Assembly: GCA_021733665.1 (NCBI GenBank)
Contig: JAHREI010000001.1
Span: forward strand, 434,001 to 498,000
Direction: 5' to 3'
From: Bacillus subtilis
Lineage (GTDB): Bacteria > Pseudomonadota > Alphaproteobacteria > Rhizobiales > Rhizobiaceae
Length of the DNA stretch: 64,000 nucleotides
Position numbers and translations under genes: made by a program. Positions 7,815 through 18,341 of this stretch are shown here, piece by piece. The notes below the pieces were generated by a model. It was not told where the DNA came from, made no database searches, and saw only the letters and a program-made list of their open reading frames with translations. Within the stretch, counting starts at the first letter, position 1, and each line of letters begins with the position of its first letter.

Positions 7815-10631
7815 TCAGAGAGCTGTTTCACGCGCTTTTCTCTGATCCGTGTTTTTGTTGTCTGACGCTCTGCTATCACTCCCGTTCTTTTCAAACAAGC
7901 TGAGGAGCCGTTTCTGAATATTTGTCTGTTTGGTCGTGCTCGTGATTTTTTGTCCGTCGAGACCGGTAACATAGAAAGTATCAATCACCTTTTCACCGAA
8001 AGTGGTGATGTGCGCCGAGGCAATATTCAGGGAAAGATCGGAAATTGCATTGGTAATTTCTGACAGCAGACCGGTGCGGTCGAGCCCTTTGACCTCAATC
8101 ACCGTGAATTTTTCTGACAATGTATTGTTGATATTCACCCGCGGCGTCACCTGAAATGTGCGGGCAGAGCGGCGTGATTTTGCCCGTCTGGCCAGCACCT
8201 CCGGCAAATGGGTTTTGCCGGTCAGCACATCTTCAATCAACTGACCGACGCGGGCGGCACGGCGCATTTCATCATCATTGGTATCAAATTCACGGCTGAT
8301 CAGGATAGTATCCAGCGCCCGCCCGTCAGTGGTGGTGAAAATTTGCGCATCAACAATATTGGCACCGGCAGCCGAACAGGCACCGGCAATAATCGAGAGC
8401 AGGCGCGGGTGATCGGGCGACAGGATTGTCAGTTCGGTCACAGCTTCAAACTCATGCGGGCGAGCCAGAATATTGAGAATTTTTCCGGCTTCATCACTGG
8501 TGCGGATGAAATCGGCATGACGTTTCTGGTCTTCCTGCGGCACGGTCAGCATGTAATTATCATAATGCAGGGACAGGACGGCTTTCTGCTTGTCTTCCGG
8601 CCAGTCGCTGAGCTGTTCAGCCAGTTGTCGGCGTGCCTGATTGCTGCGTTCGGTCTGGCTTACTTCCGAGAAGCCGCCGGTCAGAAGCAGTTCTGTTTCA
8701 TGATAGAGAGTGCGCAGTAACTGGCCTTTCCAGCCGTTCCAGACACCGGGGCCGACTGCTTTAATATCGCAGATGGTGATCAGCAGCAGCAGCTTCAGCC
8801 GTTCGGTGGTCTGCACGATAGCGGCAAAATCGACAATGGTTTTGCGGTCATTGAGATCGCGCGATTGCGCAACCTTACTCATGGTCAGGTGCTCCTGCAC
8901 CAGCCATGCTACCAGTTCTGTTTCTGACGCACTCAACCCGAAACGCGGGCATAATTTGCGGGCGATTTTGGCACCGGCGGTGGAGTGATCTTCTGGTCTG
9001 CCTTTGGCAATATCGTGCAGCAGCAATGTTACATAGAGCAAATGCCGGTCATTTTTCAGTGTCGGCAGCAGGCTGTGGGCAAGCGGATGCTCATTCTTCA
9101 GCGTCTCATGCTCAATCTCGGACATGATGGCGATGCAGCGCAACAAATGTTCATCAACTGTATAATGATGATACATATTGAACTGCATCATCGCGACGAT
9201 CTTGCCGAAATCCGGAATAAAATGCCCCAGAACGCCGGATTCATTCATGCGGCGTAGGGTGCGCTCCGGTGAGCGTGGCGAGGCGACAATTTCCAGAAAC
9301 AGCCGGTTAGCTTCTTTGTCATTGCGCACATCGCTTTTGATCAGTTTCAGCGAGCGGCTGACACGCTGAATGACATGCGGGTGATATTGCAGCCCGTGCT
9401 TATCGGCGAGATAAAACAGCCGGATCAGATTAACCGGATCGCGTTGAAACACCTCATCATCGGCAATATTGATGCGGTTATGGTCGAGAATAAAATCTGT
9501 GCTGCCGGCGATTTTGCGTTTTTTCCGCGTTAATGTGGAATAGATCTGGCCGGTTCCGGGTGTTTCCTTAAACTGTTCTTCTTCCAGTGCGGCACTGATG
9601 ATGCGGGTCAGATCGCCGACATCTTTTGCTACCAGAAAATAATGCTTCATGAAGCGTTCAACGCCGGTCTGTCCCGGATGATCCGTGTAGCCGAGGCGGG
9701 TGGCAATCTCGCGCTGAATGTCGAAGGACAGGCGCTCTTCCGCCTTGCCATAGAGAAAATGCATATGGCAGCGCACCGCCCAGAGAAAATCATCCGCTTT
9801 GCTGAACAGTTTTGCTTCGCTGCGGGAGAAAACGCCGCGCTTAATCAGCTCCTCTGTGGAATGGACGCGGTAAATATATTTGGCAATCCAGAACAGGGTT
9901 TGCAGGTCGCGCTGCCCACCTTTGCTTTCTTTTACATTAGGCTCGACCAGATAACGGGTAGATCCCGCCTTTTTATGACGGATATCGCGCTCAATCAGCT
10001 TGGCCTGCACAAATTCCGCACCGCTGTCAGCGACAATTTCCTGATCAAAGCGGGTGGTCAGCTCATTGTACAGTTCCTGGCTGCCGGTTAGGAACCGCGC
10101 CTCCAGTAATGAGGTGCGGATGGTCATATCCTCGCGCGACAAGCGGATAGCATCATCAATATTGCGCGTGGAGTGCCCGACTTTCAGCCCCATATCCCAA
10201 AGCATATAGAGCATATATTCCACGACCTGCTCGCCCCACGGGGTTTGTTTATAGGGAAGCAGAAATAACAGATCGATATCAGATCCCGGTGCCAGCCCGC
10301 CGCGGCCATAGCCGCCAACTGCGATAATAGCGAGGTTTTCGGCCTTGGACGGGTTAATCGCCGGATAGATATACTCAACAGTGAAATCATGGAGCGCAAT
10401 AATCAGCTGATCCATTAATCCGCTGAGGCGTCGGGCACAGACTATGCCACCGCCGTCCTCCAGCAGCATATTTTCCGCACGGGCTTTGCCATCTTTCCAT
10501 GCGGATTTGAGGATTTTTAAAACCTGATTGCGTGTTTGGTCTTTAGAATTTGCTGCTGCGGCTTGTGTCAGATCTTCCCGCAAGTGCTGCTTGTCGATGA
10601 TGCGGTCGAGATGAAGATCAGTGTGGCGCAT
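7815..10631 (-). CDS. glnD: [Protein-PII] uridylyltransferase / uridylyl-removing enzyme
   Basis: A 938-residue bifunctional nitrogen sensor that adds or removes UMP on PII proteins according to glutamine level. The nucleotidyltransferase domain carries GGYGRGGLAPGSDIDLL (about 106-122). A central HD domain with LLHDIAKGRPEDHS (roughly 520-560) does the removing reaction. Two C-terminal ACT domains (about 730-810 and 845-915; LSPDHPRLLSIIAG and KGLDRTGLLSEITN) sense glutamine. Full length. It lies between maeB and murJ; the beginning overlaps no other gene. The Ntr system in this window otherwise shows only ptsN. Confidence 0.98.
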   Translation of the reverse strand: MRHTDLHLDRIIDKQHLREDLTQAAAANSKDQTRNQVLKILKSAWKDGKARAENMLLEDGGGIVCARRLSGLMDQLIIALHDFTVEYIYPAINPSKAENLAIIAVGGYGRGGLAPGSDIDLLFLLPYKQTPWGEQVVEYMLYMLWDMGLKVGHSTRNIDDAIRLSREDMTIRTSLLEARFLTGSQELYNELTTRFDQEIVADSGAEFVQAKLIERDIRHKKAGSTRYLVEPNVKESKGGQRDLQTLFWIAKYIYRVHSTEELIKRGVFSRSEAKLFSKADDFLWAVRCHMHFLYGKAEERLSFDIQREIATRLGYTDHPGQTGVERFMKHYFLVAKDVGDLTRIISAALEEEQFKETPGTGQIYSTLTRKKRKIAGSTDFILDHNRINIADDEVFQRDPVNLIRLFYLADKHGLQYHPHVIQRVSRSLKLIKSDVRNDKEANRLFLEIVASPRSPERTLRRMNESGVLGHFIPDFGKIVAMMQFNMYHHYTVDEHLLRCIAIMSEIEHETLKNEHPLAHSLLPTLKNDRHLLYVTLLLHDIAKGRPEDHSTAGAKIARKLCPRFGLSASETELVAWLVQEHLTMSKVAQSRDLNDRKTIVDFAAIVQTTERLKLLLLITICDIKAVGPGVWNGWKGQLLRTLYHETELLLTGGFSEVSQTERSNQARRQLAEQLSDWPEDKQKAVLSLHYDNYMLTVPQEDQKRHADFIRTSDEAGKILNILARPHEFEAVTELTILSPDHPRLLSIIAGACSAAGANIVDAQIFTTTDGRALDTILISREFDTNDDEMRRAARVGQLIEDVLTGKTHLPEVLARRAKSRRSARTFQVTPRVNINNTLSEKFTVIEVKGLDRTGLLSEITNAISDLSLNIASAHITTFGEKVIDTFYVTGLDGQKITSTTKQTNIQKRLLSLFEKNGSDSRASDNKNTDQRKARETAL

Positions 10632-10730
10632 GATTTGAAATTCCGTTCAGGCGATTGAATAGCAGTAACGAAAACTGAGCATGGTTTATATCGGAGCGCA
10701 ACCGTAACTCTGTATTACGCCTGAAACAAG

Positions 10731-10759
10731 AAAGGCCGGAGATTAGCTCCGGCCTTTTT
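10731..10759. terminator. Terminator between maeB and glnD
   Basis: Stem AAGGCCGGAG / CTCCGGCCTT with a 5-nt loop and a T-run. It lies 22 bp beyond the maeB stop in the leftward direction and separates maeB from glnD. Confidence 0.85.
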
Positions 10760-10780
10760 GCTTACTCGGTCGTCTGAGGA

Positions 10781-13078
10781 TCAGTTACTTGCTGCATAGG
10801 CGGTGAAAGCCGCCATATTCACAATGTCGGAATCCTTGGCGCTGAGCGGTACGATCTGTACGGCTTTGTCCAGACCGGTCAGCAGCGGGCCGATCAGTGT
10901 GGCGCCACCCAGTTCCTGCAACATATCCGCAGCAATGGAAGCTGCATGATAATCCGGCATCACCAGCACATTGGCAGGACCTGTCAGGCGGGTAAACGGA
11001 TAGGCTTCCATCAGTTTACCGTTAAGGGCAACTTCAGCACTCATTTCGCCGTCAAACTCAAAATCGACATGGCGTTTTTCGAGAATACGTACAGCTTCCT
11101 GAATGTTTTCGGAACGGGCACCGGACATATGGCCGAATGTGGAATAAGCCAGCATGGCAACGCGCGGTACATAGCCCATGCGGCGTGCTACATTGGCGGC
11201 TTCCACGGCGATATCGGCCAGCTCTTCTGCTGTCGGCTGTTCATGTACTGCGGTATCCGCGATGAAAACCGTACGGCCGCGGCACAGCGCCAGCGATACA
11301 CCGATCATACGATGACCCGGTTTTACATCAATCACGCGACGCACATCTTCAATACTGGTCGCATAATTACGGGTGATACCGGTGACCATACCGTCCGCAT
11401 CGCCCATAGCCACCATGCAGGCAGCAAAATGGTTGCGGTCATTATTGATCATGCGCTGGCAATCGCGGAACAGATAGCCTTTACGCTGCAGTTTTTCATA
11501 AAGATGATCAGCATATTCTGAGGTGCGTTTGGACAGGCGGGCATTGGTGATTTCAATGCCGAGTTTGCCAAGGTCAACACCGGCCTGTTCAGCCGTTTCA
11601 CGGATGCGATCTTCACGACCCAGCAGGATCGCCTTACCGAGCCCCTGACCTGCAAAGGAAACAGCAGCGCGAATAACCTGCGGCTCTTCACCTTCCGCAA
11701 ACAGCACACGCTTGGTGTGGCGGCGGATACGGTCATTAATGCCGGACATGGTCGAAGCAATCGGATCGCGGCGGGCAGCCAGCGAACGTGCATAGGCATC
11801 CAGATCGTCGATCGGCTTACCGGCCACACCGCTTTCCATAGCGGCTTTGGCGACAGCCACCGGAATCGTGGAGAGCAGACGCGGATCAAACGGCACCGGA
11901 ATAATATAGTTCGGGCCAAAACGCGGGCGGTTGCCCTGATAGGCGGCAGCCACATCATCCGGCACATCAGCGCGCGCCAGTTCTGCCAGCGCATTGGCCG
12001 CAGCAACTTTCATCGCATCATTGATGGTGGTGGCGCGAACATCCAGTGCACCGCGGAAAATATACGGGAAGCCGAGAACATTGTTGACCTGGTTCGGATA
12101 GTCCGAGCGACCGGTGGCAACAATCGCATCTGAGCGGATAGCAGCGACTTCTTCCGGCGTGATTTCCGGATCAGGATTAGCCATAGCAAAGATAATCGGA
12201 TTATCTGCCATGGAGCGAACCATGTCGTCTGTCAGTGCACCTTTAGCGGAAACGCCGAAGAAAATATCTGCGCCTTCCATGGCTTCTGCCAGCGAGCGCT
12301 TGTCGGTTTTAACCGCATGGGCAGACTTCCATTGGTTCATGCCTTCGGTACGACCCTGCCAGACCACACCTTTGGTGTCACAGAGAATGACATTCTCAGA
12401 CGCAAAACCCATTGCTTTGACGAGTTCGATACAGGCAATACCGGCAGCACCGGCACCGTTACAAACCATTTTGGTGGTTTTCAGGTCGCGACCGGTAAGG
12501 TGCAGAGCATTGAGCATACCGGCAGCGGCAATAATTGCAGTCCCGTGCTGATCATCGTGGAAGACAGGAATATTCATCAGCTCGCGCAGGCGGCTTTCGA
12601 TGACGAAGCATTCCGGTGCTTTGATGTCTTCCAGATTGATGCCGCCAAAGCTCGGGCCGAGATAACGGACGGAATTGATGAATTCTTCCACATCAGTGGT
12701 GTCGACTTCCAGATCGATGGAATCCACATCGGCAAAGCGCTTGAATAGCACGGATTTGCCTTCCATCACCGGCTTGGAAGCGAGTGCGCCGAGATTGCCG
12801 AGACCAAGAATTGCAGTGCCGTTGGAGATCACCGCAACCATATTGCCCTTTGACGTATAGTCATAGGCTTTTGCAGGGTCTTCCGCGATTGCTTTCACCG
12901 GTACAGCCACGCCCGGAGAATAGGCTAGCGACAGATCGCGCTGTGTTGCCATTGGTTTGGTCGGGGTAATTTCCAGTTTGCCCGGACGGCCGCGAGAGTG
13001 AAAATCCAGCGCTTCCTGCTCGGTCAGGGACGGGCCCTTTCCGGTCTGTGGCTTATGGGTGGTCTTGTCGATGGTCAT
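10781..13078 (-). CDS. maeB: NADP-dependent malic enzyme with phosphotransacetylase-like C-terminal domain
   Basis: A 765-residue MaeB-type malic enzyme, decarboxylating malate to pyruvate and linking the TCA cycle to gluconeogenesis. The N-terminal catalytic half (about 1-430) has [10 protein letters not shown], the metal site region FHDDQHGTA and the dinucleotide-binding [12 protein letters not shown]. The C-terminal half (about 440-765) is a phosphotransacetylase-like regulatory domain ([22 protein letters not shown]). This hybrid architecture is normal for rhizobial malic enzymes, in which the PTA-like part is not itself active. It is divergent from mutS across a 396-bp gap. Confidence 0.97.
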   Translation of the reverse strand: MTIDKTTHKPQTGKGPSLTEQEALDFHSRGRPGKLEITPTKPMATQRDLSLAYSPGVAVPVKAIAEDPAKAYDYTSKGNMVAVISNGTAILGLGNLGALASKPVMEGKSVLFKRFADVDSIDLEVDTTDVEEFINSVRYLGPSFGGINLEDIKAPECFVIESRLRELMNIPVFHDDQHGTAIIAAAGMLNALHLTGRDLKTTKMVCNGAGAAGIACIELVKAMGFASENVILCDTKGVVWQGRTEGMNQWKSAHAVKTDKRSLAEAMEGADIFFGVSAKGALTDDMVRSMADNPIIFAMANPDPEITPEEVAAIRSDAIVATGRSDYPNQVNNVLGFPYIFRGALDVRATTINDAMKVAAANALAELARADVPDDVAAAYQGNRPRFGPNYIIPVPFDPRLLSTIPVAVAKAAMESGVAGKPIDDLDAYARSLAARRDPIASTMSGINDRIRRHTKRVLFAEGEEPQVIRAAVSFAGQGLGKAILLGREDRIRETAEQAGVDLGKLGIEITNARLSKRTSEYADHLYEKLQRKGYLFRDCQRMINNDRNHFAACMVAMGDADGMVTGITRNYATSIEDVRRVIDVKPGHRMIGVSLALCRGRTVFIADTAVHEQPTAEELADIAVEAANVARRMGYVPRVAMLAYSTFGHMSGARSENIQEAVRILEKRHVDFEFDGEMSAEVALNGKLMEAYPFTRLTGPANVLVMPDYHAASIAADMLQELGGATLIGPLLTGLDKAVQIVPLSAKDSDIVNMAAFTAYAASN

Positions 13079-13474
13079 TGACCCCTCCGATCTTACTGCG
13101 GGGCGGTTACCGGCTTTTGCAAGCGTGAACCGTCATAATATGTTGAAGCATCCTTTCGGATGGTTGGGCAGTGTGTTTATCTCAAGTCGCTCTGTTTGGG
13201 TAGCGCAATATTTGAAAAGATTCCGATGTTTAAAGACAATATTCGTATAATCTCCGCATTCCGGTGAAAATCACGGGGATATAAGCAACTGGCTGCTTCA
13301 CAGGGCTTTGCACAAGGCTTTAAACTGAAAAGCGTATCCCGAAAAGTGTGAAGCGGTTTTCGGAACAAGATACGCGGAAAACAAAATGGCAGAGCATTTC
13401 CTATTGGTTTAATTAAAACCGGAAATGCTCGTGCAGGATTTTGAAAAATTATTTCAGGAACGTGTGTATTCCCT
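13079..13474. other. Divergent intergenic region between maeB and mutS
   Basis: A 396-bp region with no gene. The mutS-proximal part holds a full palindromic repeat (13331-13430). The maeB-proximal part must carry the maeB promoter, but I could not assign -35/-10 boxes with confidence. Confidence 0.5.
13331..13430 (+). repeat. Bru-RS-like palindromic repeat, copy A
   Basis: About 100 bp with two hairpins. Hairpin 1 pairs GCGTATC (13332-13338) with GATACGC (13369-13375) and has inner CCGAAAA/TTTTCGG arms. Hairpin 2 pairs AGCATTTCC with GGAAATGCT (to about 13430). The shared core is CCGAAAAGTGTGAAGCGGTT. Same family as the copies near 35.6, 48.1, 54.1 and 59.0 kb. Confidence 0.85.
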
Positions 13475-16222
13475 ATGACGCAGCATGAAACAGCCCCGAC
13501 GACATCTGAACTCGCCGATGAGCCGCAGAGCACTTACGATGCAGGACTGAATGCGCGTCCGACACCAATGATGGAACAATATATCGAGATCAAAGCTGCC
13601 TATCCGGACAGCCTGTTGTTCTATCGTATGGGTGATTTTTACGAGCTGTTTTTTAATGATGCGATTGAAGCATCAGAGGCTCTCGGGATCACACTGACCA
13701 AGCGCGGTAAACATCTGGGTGAAGATATTCCGATGTGCGGTGTGCCGGTGCATACTGCTGATGATTATCTGCAGCGCCTGATCGGCAAAGGCTTTCGCGT
13801 GGCCGTCTGTGAACAGGTGGAAGATCCGGCCGAAGCGAAAAAGCGCGGCTCCAAATCGGTGGTTAAACGCGATGTGATCCGTCTGGTCACACCCGGCACG
13901 ATTACAGAAGAAAAGCTGCTTGATCCGGCACGCGCTAACTTCCTGATGATCCTCGGCCGTGTCAAAGGTGCGGAAGAGGGCAGGCTGGCATTGGCATGGA
14001 TTGATATTTCCACCGGTCAGTTCCGTATGACGGAAACCGCACCGGAAAAACTCTATGCCGATATTATGCGCGTTGATCCGAGCGAGCTGATCGTGCCGGA
14101 AACCGCGTTTCATGATCCGCAAATTCGCCCGACACTGGATTTGCTCGGGCGCATTGTTATGCCGCAGCATCCGAGCCTGTTTGAAAGTTCAACCGCAGAA
14201 GAACGCATCAAGCGCTATTACGGCGTGGCAACACTGGATGGCTTCGGCGAGTTCAATCGCACCGAGCTTTCCGCAATTTCCGGTGCCATTGCTTATCTCG
14301 AGAAAACCCAGATTGCCGAGCGTCCGCCGCTGATGCGTCCTGAGCGTGAGACGGATGGTTCGTCGCTGTTTATTGATCCGGCAACCCGCGCCAATCTGGA
14401 GCTGATGCGCACGCTCTCCGGTAATCGTGAAGGTTCGCTGCTTAAAGCGGTTGACCGCACAGTCACCGGTGCCGGTGCACGTTTGCTGGCTGAGCGTCTC
14501 ACAGCACCGCTGACCGATCCGGAGCAGATTGCCGCAAGGCAGGATTCCGTTGCGTTTTTCTTAGGTGAAACATCATTGGCACAGGGGCTGCGTGCTGCTC
14601 TGCGCGGTGTGCCGGATATGCCGCGTGCCTTGTCGCGCCTTGCAGTCGGGCGTGGTGGCCCGCGTGATCTTGGCGCATTGCATGCCGGTTTCCAGGCGGC
14701 ACACCTGGTGCGTCAGCTGTTTCAGGGTAAAGATTTGCCGGCAGAACTGGCGCAGGCCTGCCACGCTATCCTCGCTCTGCCGGAAGATTATGCACAACTG
14801 CTTGATCAGACTTTGGCGGAAGAGCTGCCATTGCTGAAACGTGACGGCGGTTTTATCCGCACAGGCTATCATCCTGAGCTGGATGAAATGCGTAGTCTCC
14901 GTGATCAGTCGCGCCGCGTTATCGCCGGCCTTCAGGCCGATTATATGGAAGAGACGGGCGTTAAATCGCTCAAGATCAAGCACAATAATGTGCTTGGTTA
15001 TTTCATCGAGGTGACCGCCAATAATGCCGGTGCACTGACTGACACGGATGAAGCCAAAGCACGGTTCATCCATCGCCAGACCATGGCCAGTGCCATGCGT
15101 TTTACCACCACGGAACTGGCGGAACTTGAAACCAAAATAGCCAATGCCGCTGATCGTGCACTGTCGATTGAACTGGCGATTTTCGAAGAGCTGATCCGTC
15201 ATACAGTGGAAAATGCGGATGCTATCCGCGCCGGTGCGGCAGCTCTTGGCGTCATGGACGTGTCGGCAGCACTCAGTGTGCTGGCGGATGAGCAGGGCTA
15301 TTGCCGCCCGAAAGTCGATGATAGCCTGAATTTTGCCATTGATGGCGGCCGCCATCCGGTGGTTGAGCAGGCACTGAAAAAGCAGGCCGCTAATCCGTTT
15401 GTGGCCAATGATTGCGATCTCTCACCGGAGGGGGATCAGAAATTCGGTGCGATCTGGCTTTTGACTGGTCCGAATATGGGCGGTAAATCGACCTTCCTGC
15501 GCCAGAATGCGCTGATCGCAATTCTTGCTCAGATGGGCTCTTATGTTCCGGCGACATCTGCGCATATCGGGATTGTTGATCGGCTGTTCAGTCGTGTCGG
15601 CGCATCGGATGATCTGGCGCGTGGCCGTTCTACCTTCATGGTGGAAATGGTTGAAACCGCCGCCATTCTCAATCTTGCCGGTGAACGCTCATTGGTTATT
15701 CTCGATGAGATTGGCCGTGGTACTGCAACCTTTGACGGTTTGTCGATTGCCTGGGCGAGTGTGGAATATCTGCATGAGAAAAACCGCTGCCGCGCGCTGT
15801 TCGCCACGCATTTCCACGAAATGACCGCTTTGTCAGAGAAACTGGCACGGTTGGGTAATGTCACCATGCGGGTGAAAGAATGGGAAGGCGATGTCGTGTT
15901 CCTGCATGAGGTGGCCAAAGGCGCTGCTGATCGCTCCTATGGTGTGCAGGTTGCCCGCCTTGCCGGTCTGCCGGATGCAGTGGTTGAGCGGGCGCGTGAT
16001 GTACTGCATCGCTTAGAGGAGGGCGAAACCTCCGGCAAAGCTGAGAAAATCATTGATGATCTGCCGCTTTTCGCCGTTGTCGCCAAACCGCGTGAGGTAG
16101 CAAAGCCCATACAGGACAGTGCATTGCTGAATGCAGTACAGGACATCAACCCTGATGACCTGACGCCGCGTGAGGCGCTGGAAGCCTTGTATCGCCTGAA
16201 ACAGTTGTCAGTTAAAAGCTAA
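13475..16222 (+). CDS. mutS: DNA mismatch repair protein MutS
   Basis: A 915-residue mismatch-recognition ATPase. The N-terminal mismatch-binding domain has the Phe-x-Glu motif in GDFYELFF (F54, E56). The C-terminal ABC-type ATPase has a Walker [10 protein letters not shown] (starting at about 665), a Walker B region [10 protein letters not shown] and FATHFHEM. A helix-turn-helix and a short tail end the protein. It works with MutL, which is not in the window. The ORF begins at ATG 13475 immediately after the repeat-containing region; a VOC gene follows 19 bp later, probably co-transcribed. Confidence 0.98.
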   Translation: MTQHETAPTTSELADEPQSTYDAGLNARPTPMMEQYIEIKAAYPDSLLFYRMGDFYELFFNDAIEASEALGITLTKRGKHLGEDIPMCGVPVHTADDYLQRLIGKGFRVAVCEQVEDPAEAKKRGSKSVVKRDVIRLVTPGTITEEKLLDPARANFLMILGRVKGAEEGRLALAWIDISTGQFRMTETAPEKLYADIMRVDPSELIVPETAFHDPQIRPTLDLLGRIVMPQHPSLFESSTAEERIKRYYGVATLDGFGEFNRTELSAISGAIAYLEKTQIAERPPLMRPERETDGSSLFIDPATRANLELMRTLSGNREGSLLKAVDRTVTGAGARLLAERLTAPLTDPEQIAARQDSVAFFLGETSLAQGLRAALRGVPDMPRALSRLAVGRGGPRDLGALHAGFQAAHLVRQLFQGKDLPAELAQACHAILALPEDYAQLLDQTLAEELPLLKRDGGFIRTGYHPELDEMRSLRDQSRRVIAGLQADYMEETGVKSLKIKHNNVLGYFIEVTANNAGALTDTDEAKARFIHRQTMASAMRFTTTELAELETKIANAADRALSIELAIFEELIRHTVENADAIRAGAAALGVMDVSAALSVLADEQGYCRPKVDDSLNFAIDGGRHPVVEQALKKQAANPFVANDCDLSPEGDQKFGAIWLLTGPNMGGKSTFLRQNALIAILAQMGSYVPATSAHIGIVDRLFSRVGASDDLARGRSTFMVEMVETAAILNLAGERSLVILDEIGRGTATFDGLSIAWASVEYLHEKNRCRALFATHFHEMTALSEKLARLGNVTMRVKEWEGDVVFLHEVAKGAADRSYGVQVARLAGLPDAVVERARDVLHRLEEGETSGKAEKIIDDLPLFAVVAKPREVAKPIQDSALLNAVQDINPDDLTPREALEALYRLKQLSVKS

Positions 16223-16241
16223 ACTCTGGCAGGAGGCGCAT

Positions 16242-16607
16242 ATGGCAGTTCTGAGGATCGTCGCTAATCTGGCAGGCTCTGATCTTCAGGCTGCACGGGT
16301 CTTTTACGAGGAACTGCTGGGACTGGATGTGGTTATGGATCATGGCTGGATAGTCACGCTGGCTGCCGGAGCAACCGCAGAGAACAGGTCTGTTCAGCAG
16401 CTCAGTTTAGCGACAGAGGGCGGCGGCGGAACGGACGTGCCCCGTCTTTCCATTGAGGTCGATAATCTGGATGAAGTTTACCATCGTGCACAAGCGGCAG
16501 GATTTGAGATCACCTATCCGCTCACAGAAGAGCCGTGGGGCGTACAGCGTTTTTATGTTCGCGACCCGCTCGGATATGTCATAAATATCTTATCGCATCA
16601 GGCATAA
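16242..16607 (+). CDS. VOC (glyoxalase/bleomycin-resistance) superfamily protein
   Basis: A 121-residue protein with the beta-alpha-beta-beta-beta pattern of the VOC fold. The N-terminus has DLQAARVFYEELLGLDVV and the C-terminal half ends in RFYVRDPLGYVINIL, which resembles the metal-binding side of glyoxalase and dioxygenase relatives. The substrate is unknown. A strong AGGAGG-type ribosome site lies 5 bp before the ATG. It follows mutS at 19 bp and ends inside its own terminator, so the two probably form one transcript. Confidence 0.85.
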   Translation: MAVLRIVANLAGSDLQAARVFYEELLGLDVVMDHGWIVTLAAGATAENRSVQQLSLATEGGGGTDVPRLSIEVDNLDEVYHRAQAAGFEITYPLTEEPWGVQRFYVRDPLGYVINILSHQA

Positions 16608-16636
16608 AAAAGACCGGTATTACCGGTCTTTTTTTG
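16606..16636. terminator. Bidirectional rho-independent terminator
   Basis: Stem AAAAAAGACCGGTA / TACCGGTCTTTTTT. It begins in the stop codon of the VOC gene and separates it from the convergent olsB. Confidence 0.92.
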
Positions 16637-16647
16637 TTTTTATCTGA

Positions 16648-17565
16648 TCACACGAAACGGTCAGCTTCAGCGCCGTAATAATTGATATAGCGGCTGGAAA
16701 TGCGCTCGACCGGCAGAATAATCAGCACATCGGTTGTGCCGAACTGATGGTCAACCACGGCACCGTCGCCGATCATTGCGCCAAGGCGCAAATAGCCTTT
16801 GATCAGTGGCGGCATGGAAAACAGTGCCACTTTCGGATTGATGGCTTCCTGAGGAACAATATCCATTGAGCGGTAATGCTGCTCAAGCGCACGCACATCC
16901 CATTCCGCATCGGCACGGCAATTGTGCTGCAGGAAGGAGAGGGGCACGGCATGGGCTTCCGGCACTGTGCCGTGGAAAGAGGCGCAGCCGAACATCACTT
17001 CAATTTTGTGCTGGCGGCAATAGAACCAGATGCCCTGCCACAGCAATTCAACGGTGCGTTTGGAGCGGTATTCCGGCTTTACGCAGGAACGGCCGAGTTC
17101 CAGAAACTGCAAATGCGGCTTACGAGCGGTCAGCTTGGTGATTTCATATTCACCGGCTGAATAGAATGAGCGGCCTTCTGTGATCATATCACTGCGCATC
17201 AGGCGGTAAGTACCGACGAGTTGAGCGGCTTCATCACCGGCAATCGAGGTGTCATAAACGACAAGATGATCGCAGATCGCGTCATAATGATCGCTGTCAC
17301 GTTCTTCGAGCACTGTGTTTTGGGATTTCTGCGCGCCAAGCTCAGTGTAGAAAACATCATAGCGCAGTTTTTGGGCGATACGGATTGTTTCCGGATTATC
17401 AGCAATCCGGACAATCAGACTGCCCATGCGGCCAAGTATCTGTCCGGTGAGTGAAGACAAGCCGGAATCAGCCAGAATTGCGCTTATTTCAAGCGTATCA
17501 GGAGGTGTCTGCTTCATTTGTGTATCATGCGCGGTTTCTGAAAAAATTCCAAGAGCCTGTTGCAA
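16648..17565 (-). CDS. olsB: L-ornithine N-alpha-acyltransferase (OlsB-like, GNAT fold)
   Basis: A 305-residue acyltransferase. OlsB joins a 3-hydroxy fatty acid from ACP to ornithine, the first step of ornithine-lipid synthesis, which is common in Rhizobiales membranes. Visible family segments are AQKLRYDVFYTELGA (about 85-99), the DHLVVYD strand, and LELGRSCVKPEYRSK, which corresponds to the acyl-donor-binding part of the GNAT fold. The TTG at 17565 has a GGAG site about 10 bp upstream; an internal ATG at 17517 has none. The partner OlsA is not in the window. The call is by family resemblance; other hemolysin-like acyltransferases are possible. Confidence 0.82.
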   Translation of the reverse strand: MQQALGIFSETAHDTQMKQTPPDTLEISAILADSGLSSLTGQILGRMGSLIVRIADNPETIRIAQKLRYDVFYTELGAQKSQNTVLEERDSDHYDAICDHLVVYDTSIAGDEAAQLVGTYRLMRSDMITEGRSFYSAGEYEITKLTARKPHLQFLELGRSCVKPEYRSKRTVELLWQGIWFYCRQHKIEVMFGCASFHGTVPEAHAVPLSFLQHNCRADAEWDVRALEQHYRSMDIVPQEAINPKVALFSMPPLIKGYLRLGAMIGDGAVVDHQFGTTDVLIILPVERISSRYINYYGAEADRFV

Positions 17566-17806
17566 GATATATTCTCCGCCGGATTCAACTGTCTCAGGAC
17601 TGCCCGCAACTGTTGTATACGGAAACCCACTCTGAATGCGGGTAGTTTATATTCTGTCTGCGTCAGAGATGTGACACAGACATGAATATAATGAAACATT
17701 AAATTAGGTGGTACTGTGAATATATTGCGGCTCTTGGAGAATCTGGATTATTTGCCCGCGATATGCTGACAAGGTTTTATTTGGAGCGGGACTTCTGTTC
17801 CTTATT

Positions 17807-17856
17807 CCGCAGAGCGGGATTTTTTTCCCCTCAACCCGCAGAGCGGGATTTTTTCC
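17807..17856. repeat. 29-bp tandem duplication at the 3' end of lspA
   Basis: Two copies of CCGCAGAGCGGGATTTTTT start at 17807 and 17836. The inner copy encodes the last residues of LspA (KKSRSAG and stop); the outer copy lies just after the stop. Each copy is also a short hairpin (CCGC AGA GCGG) followed by a T-run on the plus strand. Confidence 0.8.
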
Positions 17857-18313
17857 ATTGCACGAGTTCGTCAAGAATGATCAGTCCCGCACCGGTGCTG
17901 ATATAGACATCGGCCATGTTAAACACGGCAAATGACCAGCTTGGCAGGTGGAACAGAATATAATCCACGACGTAGCCGAGCAGGCTGCGGTCAATCAGAT
18001 TGCCCAGAGCACCGCCGATAATCAGCGCAAAGCCAATCCTGCTGATGATGCGCTCCGGTGCGGTTGTCCACCACAGATAGGAGACAAAGCCGATAACGGC
18101 GACAGTCATCGCCACCAGCCCGCCGTCATGCAGCCATGACAGCATTGAGAAGGCGATGCCCTCATTATGGGTGCGGTACAGCGCCAGAAACGGCAGCAGA
18201 TCTATCTGCTGATTATAGTCCATGCCACTCTCTACCAGAAACTTGATATACTGGTCTGAGGTGACTGCGAAAACGATAATCAGAACAGACCAGAGAATGG
18301 CACGTTGGGACAT
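17831..18313 (-). CDS. lspA: Lipoprotein signal peptidase (signal peptidase II)
   Basis: A 160-residue inner-membrane aspartic protease that removes signal peptides from prolipoproteins after lipid modification. Four hydrophobic segments are visible. The catalytic aspartates are D117 (GYVVDYI) and D135 (FNMADVYI), with conserved [10 protein letters not shown] (100-109) and NEGIAF (50-55). Its substrates here would include the lipoproteins at 1.7 and 60.0 kb. The C-terminal KKSRSAG sits in a short duplicated sequence. It lies 28 bp downstream of an rRNA methyltransferase gene and is likely co-transcribed with it. Confidence 0.97.
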   Translation of the reverse strand: MSQRAILWSVLIIVFAVTSDQYIKFLVESGMDYNQQIDLLPFLALYRTHNEGIAFSMLSWLHDGGLVAMTVAVIGFVSYLWWTTAPERIISRIGFALIIGGALGNLIDRSLLGYVVDYILFHLPSWSFAVFNMADVYISTGAGLIILDELVQWKKSRSAG

Positions 18314-18341
18314 AGGGGCTTAAACTCCTGCAGCCATAATT

